64,000 nucleotides of DNA, taken from contig NZ_LMKV01000030.1 in assembly GCF_001421665.1 (NCBI RefSeq), positions 1 through 64,000 on the forward strand, read 5' to 3'. Position 1 is the stretch's first letter. Each line of letters begins with the position of its first letter. This DNA comes from Sphingobium sp. Leaf26. GTDB taxonomy: Bacteria; Pseudomonadota; Alphaproteobacteria; Sphingomonadales; Sphingomonadaceae. Below the pieces are notes generated by a model. That model did no database searches. It saw nothing but the letters and a program-made list of their open reading frames with translations, and was not told the DNA's origin. Shown piece after piece: positions 35,294 through 43,494 of the stretch. A program made the position numbers and the translations under genes.

Positions 35294-36055
35294 TTACCCC
35301 GGCAGCGCAATCATCGAAATCTGCCGTCCATAGTCGCTCTCGCTGCGGTGGCAGGACCGACGATAGCTGTAGAATCGGTCCGGCTGGCTATAGGTATCCT
35401 CATCCAGCATCGCTATCCGCCCGATCCCGGCACCGGCCAGTCGCGCCGCGACATAGGCGGCGATGTCGAACTGGCAATGGCCCGGCCTCCCAGCGGTGAA
35501 GAATCGCTCGTTCGCCCCGTCGTCTTCGGCGAAATGCGCCGCAAAATCGTCGGTCACCTCATAGGACAGCCGGCCGATGCACGGCCCGATGGCGCAGGCG
35601 ATTCGGCTCCGGTCGGCGCCCAGCGCGACCATCGCCTCGATCGTCCGGTCGGTGACGCCGCCAATCGCGCCCTTCCACCCGGCATGGGCCGCGCCCACGA
35701 CGCCGGCCTGTGCATCGGCAAACAGCACCGGCACGCAATCGGCGGTCAATATGCCCAGCACCAGTCCCGGCCGGTCGGTCACCATGGCGTCTGCGGCCGG
35801 CCGATCGCCTTCCGCGATCCCGCCCGTCATCGTCACCACATCGGGCGAATGGACCTGATGCACCGTCACCAGAGTTGCGCCCGGCAACAGCGCGTCGCGC
35901 GCCAGATCCCGGTTGCGCAGCACCGCCTCGCGCTCGTCGGCCGATCCCAGCCCGACATTCAGCCCCGCATGGACACCGCCCGACACCCCGCCGCGCCGCC
36001 CGGCAAAGCCATGAGGCACGTTCTCCAGCCCCTGCGCGCGCAGCAATTCGATCAT
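35294..36055 (-). CDS. pgeF: Peptidoglycan editing factor PgeF (multicopper oxidoreductase-fold, YfiH)
   Basis: 253 aa. Family motifs: HGFAGRRGGVSGG, VHQVHSPDV, LTADCVPVLFAD with its cysteine, and AAHAGWKGAIGGVTDRTIEAM with the metal histidine. PgeF hydrolyses cytoplasmic UDP-MurNAc-L-Ser species so that serine is not built into peptidoglycan; older names are polyphenol oxidase or laccase-domain protein. It is monocistronic here, convergent with the RDD gene without any base between the stops (TAATTA). Confidence 0.95.
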   Translation of the reverse strand: MIELLRAQGLENVPHGFAGRRGGVSGGVHAGLNVGLGSADEREAVLRNRDLARDALLPGATLVTVHQVHSPDVVTMTGGIAEGDRPAADAMVTDRPGLVLGILTADCVPVLFADAQAGVVGAAHAGWKGAIGGVTDRTIEAMVALGADRSRIACAIGPCIGRLSYEVTDDFAAHFAEDDGANERFFTAGRPGHCQFDIAAYVAARLAGAGIGRIAMLDEDTYSQPDRFYSYRRSCHRSESDYGRQISMIALPG

Positions 36056-36226
36056 CGTCCGGCTCCTGTCAGTCCCATGTCAGTCCGCATCGCTACTGCA
36101 TCGGAATGTCGCGTGAACGCAACATACTTGCGCGTGGCGGATTAGGCGATAGTCTCGCGTTCACAGCCAAAAGGAGCGGGTGCAAAGCCGCACGGGCAAA
36201 ACAATGAAGACAAAAGGGCATCATTC

Positions 36227-37789
36227 ATGATTTTCGGGCGCGTAAAGCCTCTCGACGCCATATTGGCGACGGCCGAGAAGAAATCGCTGCACCGGTCGCT
36301 GGGCGCGTTCCAGTTGACCATGCTGGGCATCGGCGCCGTCATCGGCACCGGCATCTTCGTGCTCACGGCGGAGGCGGCGCAGAAAGCCGGTCCCGGCATG
36401 ATGCTCTCCTTCGTGATCGCGGGCTTCGTCTGCGCGGTGGCCGCGCTCTGCTACGCCGAAATGGCGGCGATGGTGCCCGTTTCGGGTTCCGCCTACACCT
36501 ACAGCTACGCGGTGATGGGCGAACTCATCGCCTGGATGGTCGGCTGGGCGCTGATTCTGGAATATGCGGTCGCGGCCGGTGCGGTGTCGGTGGGTTGGTC
36601 TGGCTATGTGGTCGGCCTGATCGAACATACATTCCACCTCGACATCCCCGATCTGCTGACGCGCGGGCCGTTCGATGGCGGTATGGTCAATCTGCCCGCG
36701 ATGCTGATCGCGGCGCTCGTGACCTGGCTGCTGGTCATCGGCACCAAGGAAAGCGCGACCGTCAACGCCGTGCTGGTCCTCATCAAGGTCGCCGCTCTGA
36801 CGCTGTTCATCGTGCTGGCCCTGCCGGTCATCAACATGGACAAATTCACCCCCTTCGCGCCGCTCGGCTTCTCGGGCATCTCGGCAGCTGCCGCCTCCAT
36901 CTTCTTCGCCTATGTCGGCTTCGACGCCGTTTCGACCGCCGCTGAAGAAACGAAGAACCCACAGCGTAACATGCCGATCGGCCTGATCGGTTCGCTCGGC
37001 ATCTGCACCATCTTCTACATGCTCGTCGCCGCCGGCGTCATCGGCACCGTCGGCGCGCAGCCGGTCGCTGGCCCGGCCGGCGAAGTGCTTGCCGCTGGTT
37101 CGCCGGCCCTGTCGCAACAGTGCGCCGCGCTGGCCGCTGCCGGCACCGAAGCGGTCACCTGCTCGAAGGAAGCGCTGGCCTGGACCCTGCGTGAAATCGG
37201 CTGGCCCCAGATCGGCAACCTGCTCGGCCTCGCCGCCGGCCTTGCGCTGCCTTCGGTCATCCTGATGATGATGTTCGGCCAGACCCGCATCTTCTTCGTC
37301 ATGAGCCGCGACGGCCTGCTCCCGGCCGTCTTTTCGAAGGTGCACCCGACCTACAAGACGCCGCATGTCATCACCATCCTGACCGGCATCTTCGTGGCGC
37401 TGTTCGCGGCCTTCTTCCCGGTCGGCATCCTGGCGGACATCTCCAACTCCGGCACGCTCTTCGCCTTTGCCGCCGTGTCGATCGCGGTGATGCGCCTGCG
37501 CAAGACGGATGCGAACCGCGCCCGCCCGTTCCGCACCCCCGCCATCTACATCACTGCACCCTTCGCCATCGCTGGCTGCGTCTATCTCTTCTACAGCCTG
37601 GGCATCGAAACCAAGCTGATGTTCGTCGGCTGGGCGACCTTGGGTCTGCTGGTCTATTTCGGCTATAGCCGCAGCCGCAGCCATGTCGGTCGCGGCGTGG
37701 TGGATGTGGCGGAGGATGATGCCGGCATCCCGCCCCAGCCGGTGCCGCCGTTCCCCGGCGCACCCACGCCGGGCGGCAAGGACGCCTGA
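36227..37789 (+). CDS. APC-family cationic/general amino-acid permease
   Basis: 520 aa inner-membrane protein with about 12 helices. It opens with MIFGRVKPLDAILATAEKKS and the first-helix motif LGIGAVIGTGIFVLTAEAA that binds the amino acid. The AETKNPQRNMPIGL loop is typical of the YfnA/CAT branch. A hydrophilic insert at about 280-320 holds two cysteines. A tiny 8-codon frame (36204-36230) ends in an ATGA overlap with its start. A strong terminator follows at 37805. Confidence 0.93.
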   Translation: MIFGRVKPLDAILATAEKKSLHRSLGAFQLTMLGIGAVIGTGIFVLTAEAAQKAGPGMMLSFVIAGFVCAVAALCYAEMAAMVPVSGSAYTYSYAVMGELIAWMVGWALILEYAVAAGAVSVGWSGYVVGLIEHTFHLDIPDLLTRGPFDGGMVNLPAMLIAALVTWLLVIGTKESATVNAVLVLIKVAALTLFIVLALPVINMDKFTPFAPLGFSGISAAAASIFFAYVGFDAVSTAAEETKNPQRNMPIGLIGSLGICTIFYMLVAAGVIGTVGAQPVAGPAGEVLAAGSPALSQQCAALAAAGTEAVTCSKEALAWTLREIGWPQIGNLLGLAAGLALPSVILMMMFGQTRIFFVMSRDGLLPAVFSKVHPTYKTPHVITILTGIFVALFAAFFPVGILADISNSGTLFAFAAVSIAVMRLRKTDANRARPFRTPAIYITAPFAIAGCVYLFYSLGIETKLMFVGWATLGLLVYFGYSRSRSHVGRGVVDVAEDDAGIPPQPVPPFPGAPTPGGKDA

Positions 37790-37804
37790 TCGAGACACAA
37801 AAAA

Positions 37805-37827
37805 GGGGCGGGAAACCGCCCCTTTTT
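37805..37827. terminator. Bidirectional intrinsic terminator
   Basis: GGGGCGG-GAAA-CCGCCCC followed by TTTTT, with an A-run on the other side. It ends the amino-acid permease transcript and, read on the minus strand, the MFS pump transcript. Confidence 0.92.
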
Positions 37828-37850
37828 CTTTGCCCTGCTGCCTCGACAGG

Positions 37851-39122
37851 TCAGTGGAAGTCGACCTCCGCCTCCCGCATCGCGCCATGATTGGGCCGGG
37901 TGAACAGCTTGCCGCGCTCCGCCCAGATCACGATCAGGAAGGAGCCGATGCCGAACACAAGCAGCCCGATGGTGAAGGGAAGGGTGGTCCCGTCGAAGGC
38001 GCGACCCACGATGCTGCCCAGCGCGCTCGACAGCGCCGTCGTCAGGAACGCCTGGAAGGAGGAGGCGACACCGGCCCCCCTGTGGAACGGCTCCATCGAA
38101 ATGGCGCTGAAATTGGACGCGGTGAACGCCACCGTCATCATCGTCATCGCCTGCAAGACCATGAAGGTGATCAGCGTCTCCATGCCCGTCAGGATCACCG
38201 CCAGATGCACCGCCGCGATCAGGATGAAGGCGATCAGTGCGCTCTGGCTCATGCGCCGCGCGCCAAAGCGCGACACCAGCCGGCTGTTGATCAGGCTGCC
38301 GACCCCCATGCTTCCCGCGATCGCGGCAAAGCCCAGCGGAAAAATCTCCGCGGCATCGAACACATCGAAGAATATCTGCTGGATCGAAAGGATGAAGCCG
38401 ATCAGCCCGCCCATCACCACGCCGCTCGCCAGCATATAGCCGATCGAACTGCGCGTGCGCAGGATCAGGCCGACCGTCTGGAACAGCGAACCGGGCGTGA
38501 TCCGCATCCGGTTTTCGGGCTTCAGCGTTTCGGGCAGCCGCACGACCATCCAGATCAGGATCAGGCTGGCCAATATGACCAGCGCCCAGAAGATCCAGCG
38601 CCACGGCGCGATCAGCAGGATCGCCGACCCGAAACTCGGCGCCATCACCGGGATCAGCATGAACACCGCGAAGATCAGTGACATGACCCGCGCCATCGCA
38701 TCGCCTTTGAACCGGTCGCGCACGATGCCCACCGTGATGACCCGGCTTGCGCCTGCAAAGAAGCCGGCGCATGCCCGGCCCGCCAGCATCATGGAGAAAC
38801 TCTGCGCGCTGGCGCAGGCGATGGATGAGACGATGAACAGCGCCATCGCGCTGCCCAGCACCATCTTGCGCCCGAACCGGTCGGACAGGACGCCGAACAG
38901 CAGCGACCCGAAACCCAGCCCCAGAAAATAGACGCTGATGATCCACTGCCGGTCATTGGGATGCGGAATCGCCAGGTCGCGGCCGATCTCCGGCAGGGCC
39001 GGCAGCATCGGATCGATCGACATCGCGTTCATCGCCATCAGGCACGCGCACAGCAGCACGAATTCGCGGAACCGGATATCCTTGGGCGGGGATGGAGGGG
39101 AAGCAAGGGGCAGGGGACTCAT
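37851..39122 (-). CDS. Bcr/CflA-type multidrug MFS transporter
   Basis: 423 aa from ATG 39122 (MSPLPLASPPSPPKDIRF). Twelve hydrophobic segments. Motif ACLMAMNAMSIDPMLPALPEIGRD and the loop 2-3 MFS signature GVLSDRFGRKMVLGSAM are those of drug:H+ antiporter-1 (Bcr/CflA) proteins. It probably exports a toxic compound by proton antiport. It stands alone and ends at the shared terminator. Confidence 0.9.
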   Translation of the reverse strand: MSPLPLASPPSPPKDIRFREFVLLCACLMAMNAMSIDPMLPALPEIGRDLAIPHPNDRQWIISVYFLGLGFGSLLFGVLSDRFGRKMVLGSAMALFIVSSIACASAQSFSMMLAGRACAGFFAGASRVITVGIVRDRFKGDAMARVMSLIFAVFMLIPVMAPSFGSAILLIAPWRWIFWALVILASLILIWMVVRLPETLKPENRMRITPGSLFQTVGLILRTRSSIGYMLASGVVMGGLIGFILSIQQIFFDVFDAAEIFPLGFAAIAGSMGVGSLINSRLVSRFGARRMSQSALIAFILIAAVHLAVILTGMETLITFMVLQAMTMMTVAFTASNFSAISMEPFHRGAGVASSFQAFLTTALSSALGSIVGRAFDGTTLPFTIGLLVFGIGSFLIVIWAERGKLFTRPNHGAMREAEVDFH

Positions 39123-39346
39123 GCGGGGGCTATGCGGGCAATAGGCGGCCGATACCAGTCCCAATCCGCTACCGGCCATAAGAAGTGCGCAAGATCATCA
39201 CTTTCGCGTCCTGGCGGAAAGTCGAATGCGTGCACTTTGATGGCAAAAATCCCGTTAACCATTTTTTATCGCTTCCCGGTCAAATCTGCACCTCGTGAAA
39301 AAAGGGTCGAAATCCATTGAGCTAGTTTGGGAACAGGGGAAACATC

Positions 39347-39643
39347 ATGGCTAACAGTATCAAGAGCGCGGAATTTCTCATGCAGGCCCGCCAGTCGCGC
39401 GCGGCCTATGGTTCTGCGGAAGAATGTTTCGATTTGGGCGTCGCCTATAGCTGCGGCACCGGCGACCTGCCGATAGACCTCATCGAAGCGCATAAATGGT
39501 TCAACCTCGCCGCGCTGCGCGGCAGTGAGCAAGGCCAGTCGATGCGCGCCGAAATCGCCGAGGAAATGACGGCGCGCCAGATCGCCGAAGCCCAGCGCCA
39601 GGCTCGCAGCCTGATCGCCGTCAGCCAGTTGCGCGCCGCCTGA
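39347..39643 (+). CDS. Small Sel1-repeat-like protein
   Basis: 98 aa. One Sel1/TPR-like unit: ECFDLGVAYSCGTGDLPIDLIEAHKWFNLAA, then a helical tail rich in A, E, Q and R. No signal peptide. Such small SEL1-like proteins usually mediate protein contacts. Its TGA directly abuts the stop of the convergent acyltransferase gene (TGATCA). Confidence 0.78.
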   Translation: MANSIKSAEFLMQARQSRAAYGSAEECFDLGVAYSCGTGDLPIDLIEAHKWFNLAALRGSEQGQSMRAEIAEEMTARQIAEAQRQARSLIAVSQLRAA

Positions 39644-40777
39644 TCAGCCGCCTTTCCTGAACGGCGTTCGTTCGGCCAGCCACAGCCGGTCACGCTGTAC
39701 GCCCTCCCGTTCGGCTGCCAGAAAATCGGCGACCGCCCGGCGAAAGCCGGCATTGGGCAGGAAATGCGCGGAAAAGGTCGGCTCCGGCGCATAGCCGCGC
39801 GCCAGCTTGTGGCCGCCCTGCGCGCCCGCCTCCACCTTGTGCAGGCCACGCGCGATCGCCGCGTCGATCGCCTGATAATAGCAAAGCTCGAAATGCAGGT
39901 TGGGCACATCCTGCGAACAACCCCAATATCGGCCATAGAGCGTGTCGCCACCGATCAGGTTGAGCGCGCCCGCGATCGGCTGCCCATCGCGCAGCGCCAG
40001 GATCAGCAGCACCTTGTCCGCCATCGTCTCCCCCAAAATGGAGAAGAAGGCGCGGGTCAGATAGGGCTGGCCCCATTTGCGCGCGCCGGTATCCTGGTAA
40101 AATTCCCAGAAAATATCCCAATGCGCCTCGGTCAGGTCGCCGCCGGTCAGGTGGACGATCTCCAGCCCTTCGACCGCACGGGCGCGTTCCTTGCGGATAT
40201 TCTTGCGCTTCTCGCTCGACAGGTCGGTCAGGAAATCGGCGAAGCTGCCATAGCCCCGGTTGGTCCAGTGATATTGGCTGTCCTCGCGGATCAGCCAGCC
40301 CGCCGCCTCGAACAGCGGAACCTCCTCCGGCGCGATGAAGGTCGCATGGGCGGATGACAGTTCGTTGCGCTCCACCAGCATCTCGATCCCCGCGATCAGC
40401 GCGGGCGCCATTGCCTTGTCGCGCAGCAGCAGCCGGGGACCGGGCACGGGGGAAAAGGGCGCGGCGATCTGGATCTTGGGATAGTAACGCCCGCCTGCCC
40501 GTTCCCAGGCATCGGCCCAACTATGGTCGAACACATATTCGCCCTGACTGTGGCTCTTGCCATAGGCGGGCGCGGCAGCGGCGATCTGGCCGTCCGGTCC
40601 GTCGATCACGATCGGCAAGGGCTGCCAGCCGCTGCCTTCGCCGACACTTCCCGATCGCTCCAGGGCAACAAGAAAATCCCAACTTATGAATGGGTTAACT
40701 CGTCCTGCGCAGGCATCCCACTGCGCCCGGTCGAAATCCGCGACCCCTGATGCGATGCGCGCCACCACGTCAGTCAC
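39644..40777 (-). CDS. DUF482/FemAB-like GNAT-fold protein
   Basis: 377 aa from GTG 40777 (VTDVVARIASGVADFDRAQW). Family elements: NPFISWDFLVALERSGSV near the N-terminus, LSSEKRKNIRKERARAVEG, DTGARKWGQPYLTRAFF, and LHFELCYYQAIDAAIARGL. The group (PF04339, peptidogalycan biosynthesis/recognition) has two GNAT-like folds as in FemAB, but its acceptor is unknown. The GTG overlaps the end of the GDPD gene by 8 bases. Confidence 0.87.
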   Translation of the reverse strand: MTDVVARIASGVADFDRAQWDACAGRVNPFISWDFLVALERSGSVGEGSGWQPLPIVIDGPDGQIAAAAPAYGKSHSQGEYVFDHSWADAWERAGGRYYPKIQIAAPFSPVPGPRLLLRDKAMAPALIAGIEMLVERNELSSAHATFIAPEEVPLFEAAGWLIREDSQYHWTNRGYGSFADFLTDLSSEKRKNIRKERARAVEGLEIVHLTGGDLTEAHWDIFWEFYQDTGARKWGQPYLTRAFFSILGETMADKVLLILALRDGQPIAGALNLIGGDTLYGRYWGCSQDVPNLHFELCYYQAIDAAIARGLHKVEAGAQGGHKLARGYAPEPTFSAHFLPNAGFRRAVADFLAAEREGVQRDRLWLAERTPFRKGG

Positions 40778-41507
40778 GGGACCACTCGAAAATGATCTGG
40801 TCGGCATGGGCGGCGGCGGTCGCCCGCTCGGCCTGACTGCGCACGCTCCATGTCAGCACGGGCATCCCCCTGGCTTGGGCATGGCGGGACAGGCGGGATG
40901 GCAGGTCGCGAATATCACAGGCCAGAAAGTCGGGCTTCGACAGCCAAAGTGCAAGAGCGCGTTCGATCGATCCGCGCAAACGCCCCTTGCCCTGCTGCGT
41001 CAGGACAAGGCCATTCACCTGTCCAACTCGCTGTCGCAAAAACCAGCGCATTGCCCATGGATTGAACGACATGATCGCGACCGGCGCACCGGGCCATGCC
41101 GCCAGATCGCGCGCAACGGCGCCGCAAACGGCCTCGACTCGTCGCCCCTCCGCCTTGATCTCGACCAGCAGCGGCGTGTGGTCCCCGCTTCGCGCCAGCA
41201 GCGCCGACAGGCGTGGGATCGCGCCGCCATCGGGCAGGGTGATCTGGTCCAATGTGGCGGCGTCCAGCGCCGCGACCGCCTCGTCGCGTCCGGCCATCCG
41301 CACCAGTGCGGCATCATGAAAGACGAAGGCGACGCCGTCCCGACTCGCCCGGACGTCGCATTCGATGCCGAACCCTCCGGCGATGGCGGCGTCGAACGCC
41401 GCCATCCCGTTTTCGCTCAGCACTTGCCCGTCCTTTGGCCCATGCAGCCCGCGATGGGCGAAGGGCCGGGCCATCAGCCAGTCAGGCCAGCGGCCAAAAG
41501 CCGCCAA
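40770..41507 (-). CDS. Glycerophosphodiester phosphodiesterase
   Basis: 245 aa if TTG 41507 is used; ATG 41474 (MARPFAHRGLHG) is the alternative. GDPD motifs: FAHRGLHG, LSENGMAAFDAAIAGG, IECDVRASRDGVAFVFHD with acid and histidine ligands, VEIKAE and a C-terminal VLTWSVRS. It hydrolyses glycerophosphodiesters from phospholipid turnover to glycerol-3-phosphate and an alcohol. It is in an overlapping minus-strand unit behind ridA. Confidence 0.92.
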   Translation of the reverse strand: MAAFGRWPDWLMARPFAHRGLHGPKDGQVLSENGMAAFDAAIAGGFGIECDVRASRDGVAFVFHDAALVRMAGRDEAVAALDAATLDQITLPDGGAIPRLSALLARSGDHTPLLVEIKAEGRRVEAVCGAVARDLAAWPGAPVAIMSFNPWAMRWFLRQRVGQVNGLVLTQQGKGRLRGSIERALALWLSKPDFLACDIRDLPSRLSRHAQARGMPVLTWSVRSQAERATAAAHADQIIFEWSRD

Positions 41508-41511
41508 CCCG

Positions 41512-41976
41512 TCAGACCGTCGCTTTGACAAGAACGACCGCGTCGATCTCGACCACCGCGCCCAGCGGCAGCACCGGCACGCCGACCGCGCTGCGGGCAT
41601 GCTTGCCAGCCTCGCCGAACACTTCGACCATCAGTTCCGACGCGCCATTGGCGACCTTGGGCTGGTCGGTGAAGGACGGCGCACTGCTGATGAAGGCGCC
41701 CAGCTTCACGATCCGCTCGACCCGGTCCAGCGACCCCAGCGCCGCCTTCATCTGCGCGATGAGGTTAAGGCCGCACACCCGCGCGGCGGCAACGCCATAG
41801 TCCAGGTCGCGATCCTCGCCCAGACGGCCGGTCATCAGTCCGTCGGGTGCCAGCGCGATCTGGCCGCTGATGTGCAGCAGGCCATTGGCCTCGACTGCGG
41901 CGACATAGGCTGCGACGGGCGCGGCGGCCTGCGGCAGGGTGATGCCCAATTCGGTCAGGCGGGCTTCGATGCTCAT
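41512..41976 (-). CDS. RidA/YjgF-family deaminase-like protein
   Basis: 154 aa. Domain features: AYVAAVEANGLLHISGQIALAPDG near the N-terminus, AARVCGLNLIAQMKAALGSLD in the middle and the ending VGVPVLPLGAVVEIDAVVLV with the trimer-interface residues. RidA proteins hydrolyse reactive enamine/imine intermediates from PLP enzymes. This longer form (about 150 aa) belongs to the RidA superfamily but not the archetypal 128-aa subgroup; its substrate is less certain. ATGA overlap with the HAD gene upstream. Confidence 0.9.
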   Translation of the reverse strand: MSIEARLTELGITLPQAAAPVAAYVAAVEANGLLHISGQIALAPDGLMTGRLGEDRDLDYGVAAARVCGLNLIAQMKAALGSLDRVERIVKLGAFISSAPSFTDQPKVANGASELMVEVFGEAGKHARSAVGVPVLPLGAVVEIDAVVLVKATV

Positions 41977-42629
41977 GAAAACACTCCTTGATTATTATCG
42001 ATGTCGATCGGGGCCGGCCCTTGCGCCAGCTTGTCGATGATCCAGCGTTCGGCCGCCGCCCATTGATCGATCCGGGCATGAGCATAGGCCGCATCCTCGA
42101 CATAATCTGCCATTTCCGGCTCGCCCACCAGATGCAGCCGCCAAACGTCGGGCGCGTGGGTGGACACCGAATGATGATGTTCGGCCAGATCGTCGATGAA
42201 CACAGCGACGCTCGGCGCCCGCTCCGCGACGATCTTCGCCAGCGCGCGGCCCTTGCCACCCTGGTTCCAATGGACCGGCAGGTGCAGGCCATGGCTCGCC
42301 AACTGGTCGGCGCGTGGCTGACGATGCCGCTCGGTGATGTTGGTCAGCACGACGATATCGGCGATCGCCGACAACCGGTGCAGCGCCTCGATCGCGCCCG
42401 CGATCGGCATCTGCCGGTGCATCTCCGTCTCGAAAAAGCCCAGCAGCAACTCCCACACCAGCTCGCGCTCCACCACCACCCCACTATCCTTGTGGCGCAG
42501 CGCCTCGGCAAAGCCGCGCTCCTGCATATTGAAATGCACGTCATGCGTCTCGTCCAGCCACTGGCGGAACGGCACCACCATGTGCAGCAGCACCTCGTCG
42601 CAATCGGTGATGATCAGGGGACGGGTCAT
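41973..42629 (-). CDS. HAD-like hydrolase
   Basis: 218 aa. Begins TRPLIITDCDEVLLHMVVPFRQW: the HAD motif I is present as DCDEVL, with valine-leucine in place of the more usual GT(L/V). Motif II is VVLTNITERHRQPR; the late acidic motif is VAVFIDDLAEHH. Probably a small-molecule phosphatase; substrate unknown. Start and stop overlap neighbouring genes as ATGA on both sides, so it is firmly part of the operon. Confidence 0.83.
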   Translation of the reverse strand: MTRPLIITDCDEVLLHMVVPFRQWLDETHDVHFNMQERGFAEALRHKDSGVVVERELVWELLLGFFETEMHRQMPIAGAIEALHRLSAIADIVVLTNITERHRQPRADQLASHGLHLPVHWNQGGKGRALAKIVAERAPSVAVFIDDLAEHHHSVSTHAPDVWRLHLVGEPEMADYVEDAAYAHARIDQWAAAERWIIDKLAQGPAPIDIDNNQGVFS

Positions 42630-42913
42630 CGGTTCAATCTCTCCTGCGCCGCGATCAACGCGGCGGGGGTGGTGTCGATCGCTTCGGCGCAGGCGATCAG
42701 GTCCGGCTCATGGTCGGCCAGGAACGCCAGCACCGCGCTCAATATGGCCGGGTCGCCGATCCCTGCGCGCAACGCATCGACGTCCAGCCCCGTCAGCGAC
42801 AGCAACCGCTCGGCGCGCGACCCGTCGCTCAGCGTCCATCCCAGCGCCATCAGCGCCAGTGTCGCATCGTCAGGATTGCTATCCCGCTTGCCATTCTGTG
42901 TGTCGGGTCGCAT
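42626..42913 (-). CDS. DUF3572-family protein
   Basis: 95 aa helical protein: ATLALMALGWTLSDGSRAERLLSLTGLD, then DPAILSAVLAFLADHEPDLIACAEA. This matches the DUF3572 family found next to divK in alphaproteobacteria. It is the first gene of the minus-strand unit and diverges from divK with 67 bp between starts. No biochemical role is known. Confidence 0.9.
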   Translation of the reverse strand: MRPDTQNGKRDSNPDDATLALMALGWTLSDGSRAERLLSLTGLDVDALRAGIGDPAILSAVLAFLADHEPDLIACAEAIDTTPAALIAAQERLNR

Positions 42914-42980
42914 GATCGGCTTTCGGGGTGGAGCAGCTGTTCAGGCGCTCCAAAAGGCATTTTCGGACCGCGGGTGACTG

Positions 42981-43343
42981 GTGGCAAAGCGCGTGCTCGT
43001 TGTCGAGGACAACGAACTCAATCTCAAACTTTTTTGCGACCTGCTGCGCGCGCACGGGCATGAGGTGTTGCCGCTGCGCGACGGACGCGATGTGCTGGCG
43101 CAGGCGCAGGGCTTCCTGCCCGACCTCGTCATCACCGACATCCATCTGCCCCATGTCAGCGGGCTGGACCTCATCATATCGCTCAAGGCGGACGAACGGC
43201 TCTCTGCCGTGCCGATCATGGCCGTCACCGCCTATGCCGGGCAGGGGGATGAGGACCGGATTCGCGCGGCCGGCGCACAGGCCTATGTGTCCAAGCCCAT
43301 TTCCGTGCTGCGCTTCGTCGAGCAGGTGAACGCGCTTCTGTAA
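42981..43343 (+). CDS. divK: Single-domain response regulator DivK
   Basis: 120 aa receiver domain only. Acidic pocket VVEDNEL, phosphoacceptor aspartate D53 in DLVITDIHLPHVSGLD, switch threonine in IMAVTAYAG and lysine in AYVSKPIS. DivK controls asymmetric division and CtrA activity in alphaproteobacteria through PleC and DivJ. GTG 42981 (MAKRVLVVEDNELNLKLF). Context beside DUF3572 supports orthology. Confidence 0.93.
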   Translation: MAKRVLVVEDNELNLKLFCDLLRAHGHEVLPLRDGRDVLAQAQGFLPDLVITDIHLPHVSGLDLIISLKADERLSAVPIMAVTAYAGQGDEDRIRAAGAQAYVSKPISVLRFVEQVNALL

Positions 43344-43368
43344 CGATCCCGCAACGCACTTCACTGGA

Positions 43369-43386
43369 TCGTCATTTTCCTTTCAT
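43369..43386 (+). promoter_or_regulatory. Candidate Pho box upstream of phoX
   Basis: TCGTCAT-TTTC-CTTTCAT shows two TCAT-ending heptamers with an 11-base period, the layout of a PhoB box (CTGTCAT-N4-CTGTCAT); 11 of 14 box bases agree. It lies 109 bases before the phoX ATG. The function of the downstream gene makes PhoB control plausible. Confidence 0.5.
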
Positions 43387-43494
43387 GCGGGCTACATCAA
43401 CCTGCCCTTTCCGCGTCATTCTTCTGCGCCATCCCCCGTTGCGCAAGGGCGCGGCACGTTGCCGACAGCCTGTAGGCACAGGGGTAGTTTTTAC

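Noticed and set aside
36221..37888. A 555-codon minus-strand frame opposite the amino-acid permease
   Set aside because: Its product is full of H, R, D, E and G, a typical shadow of a membrane-protein gene.
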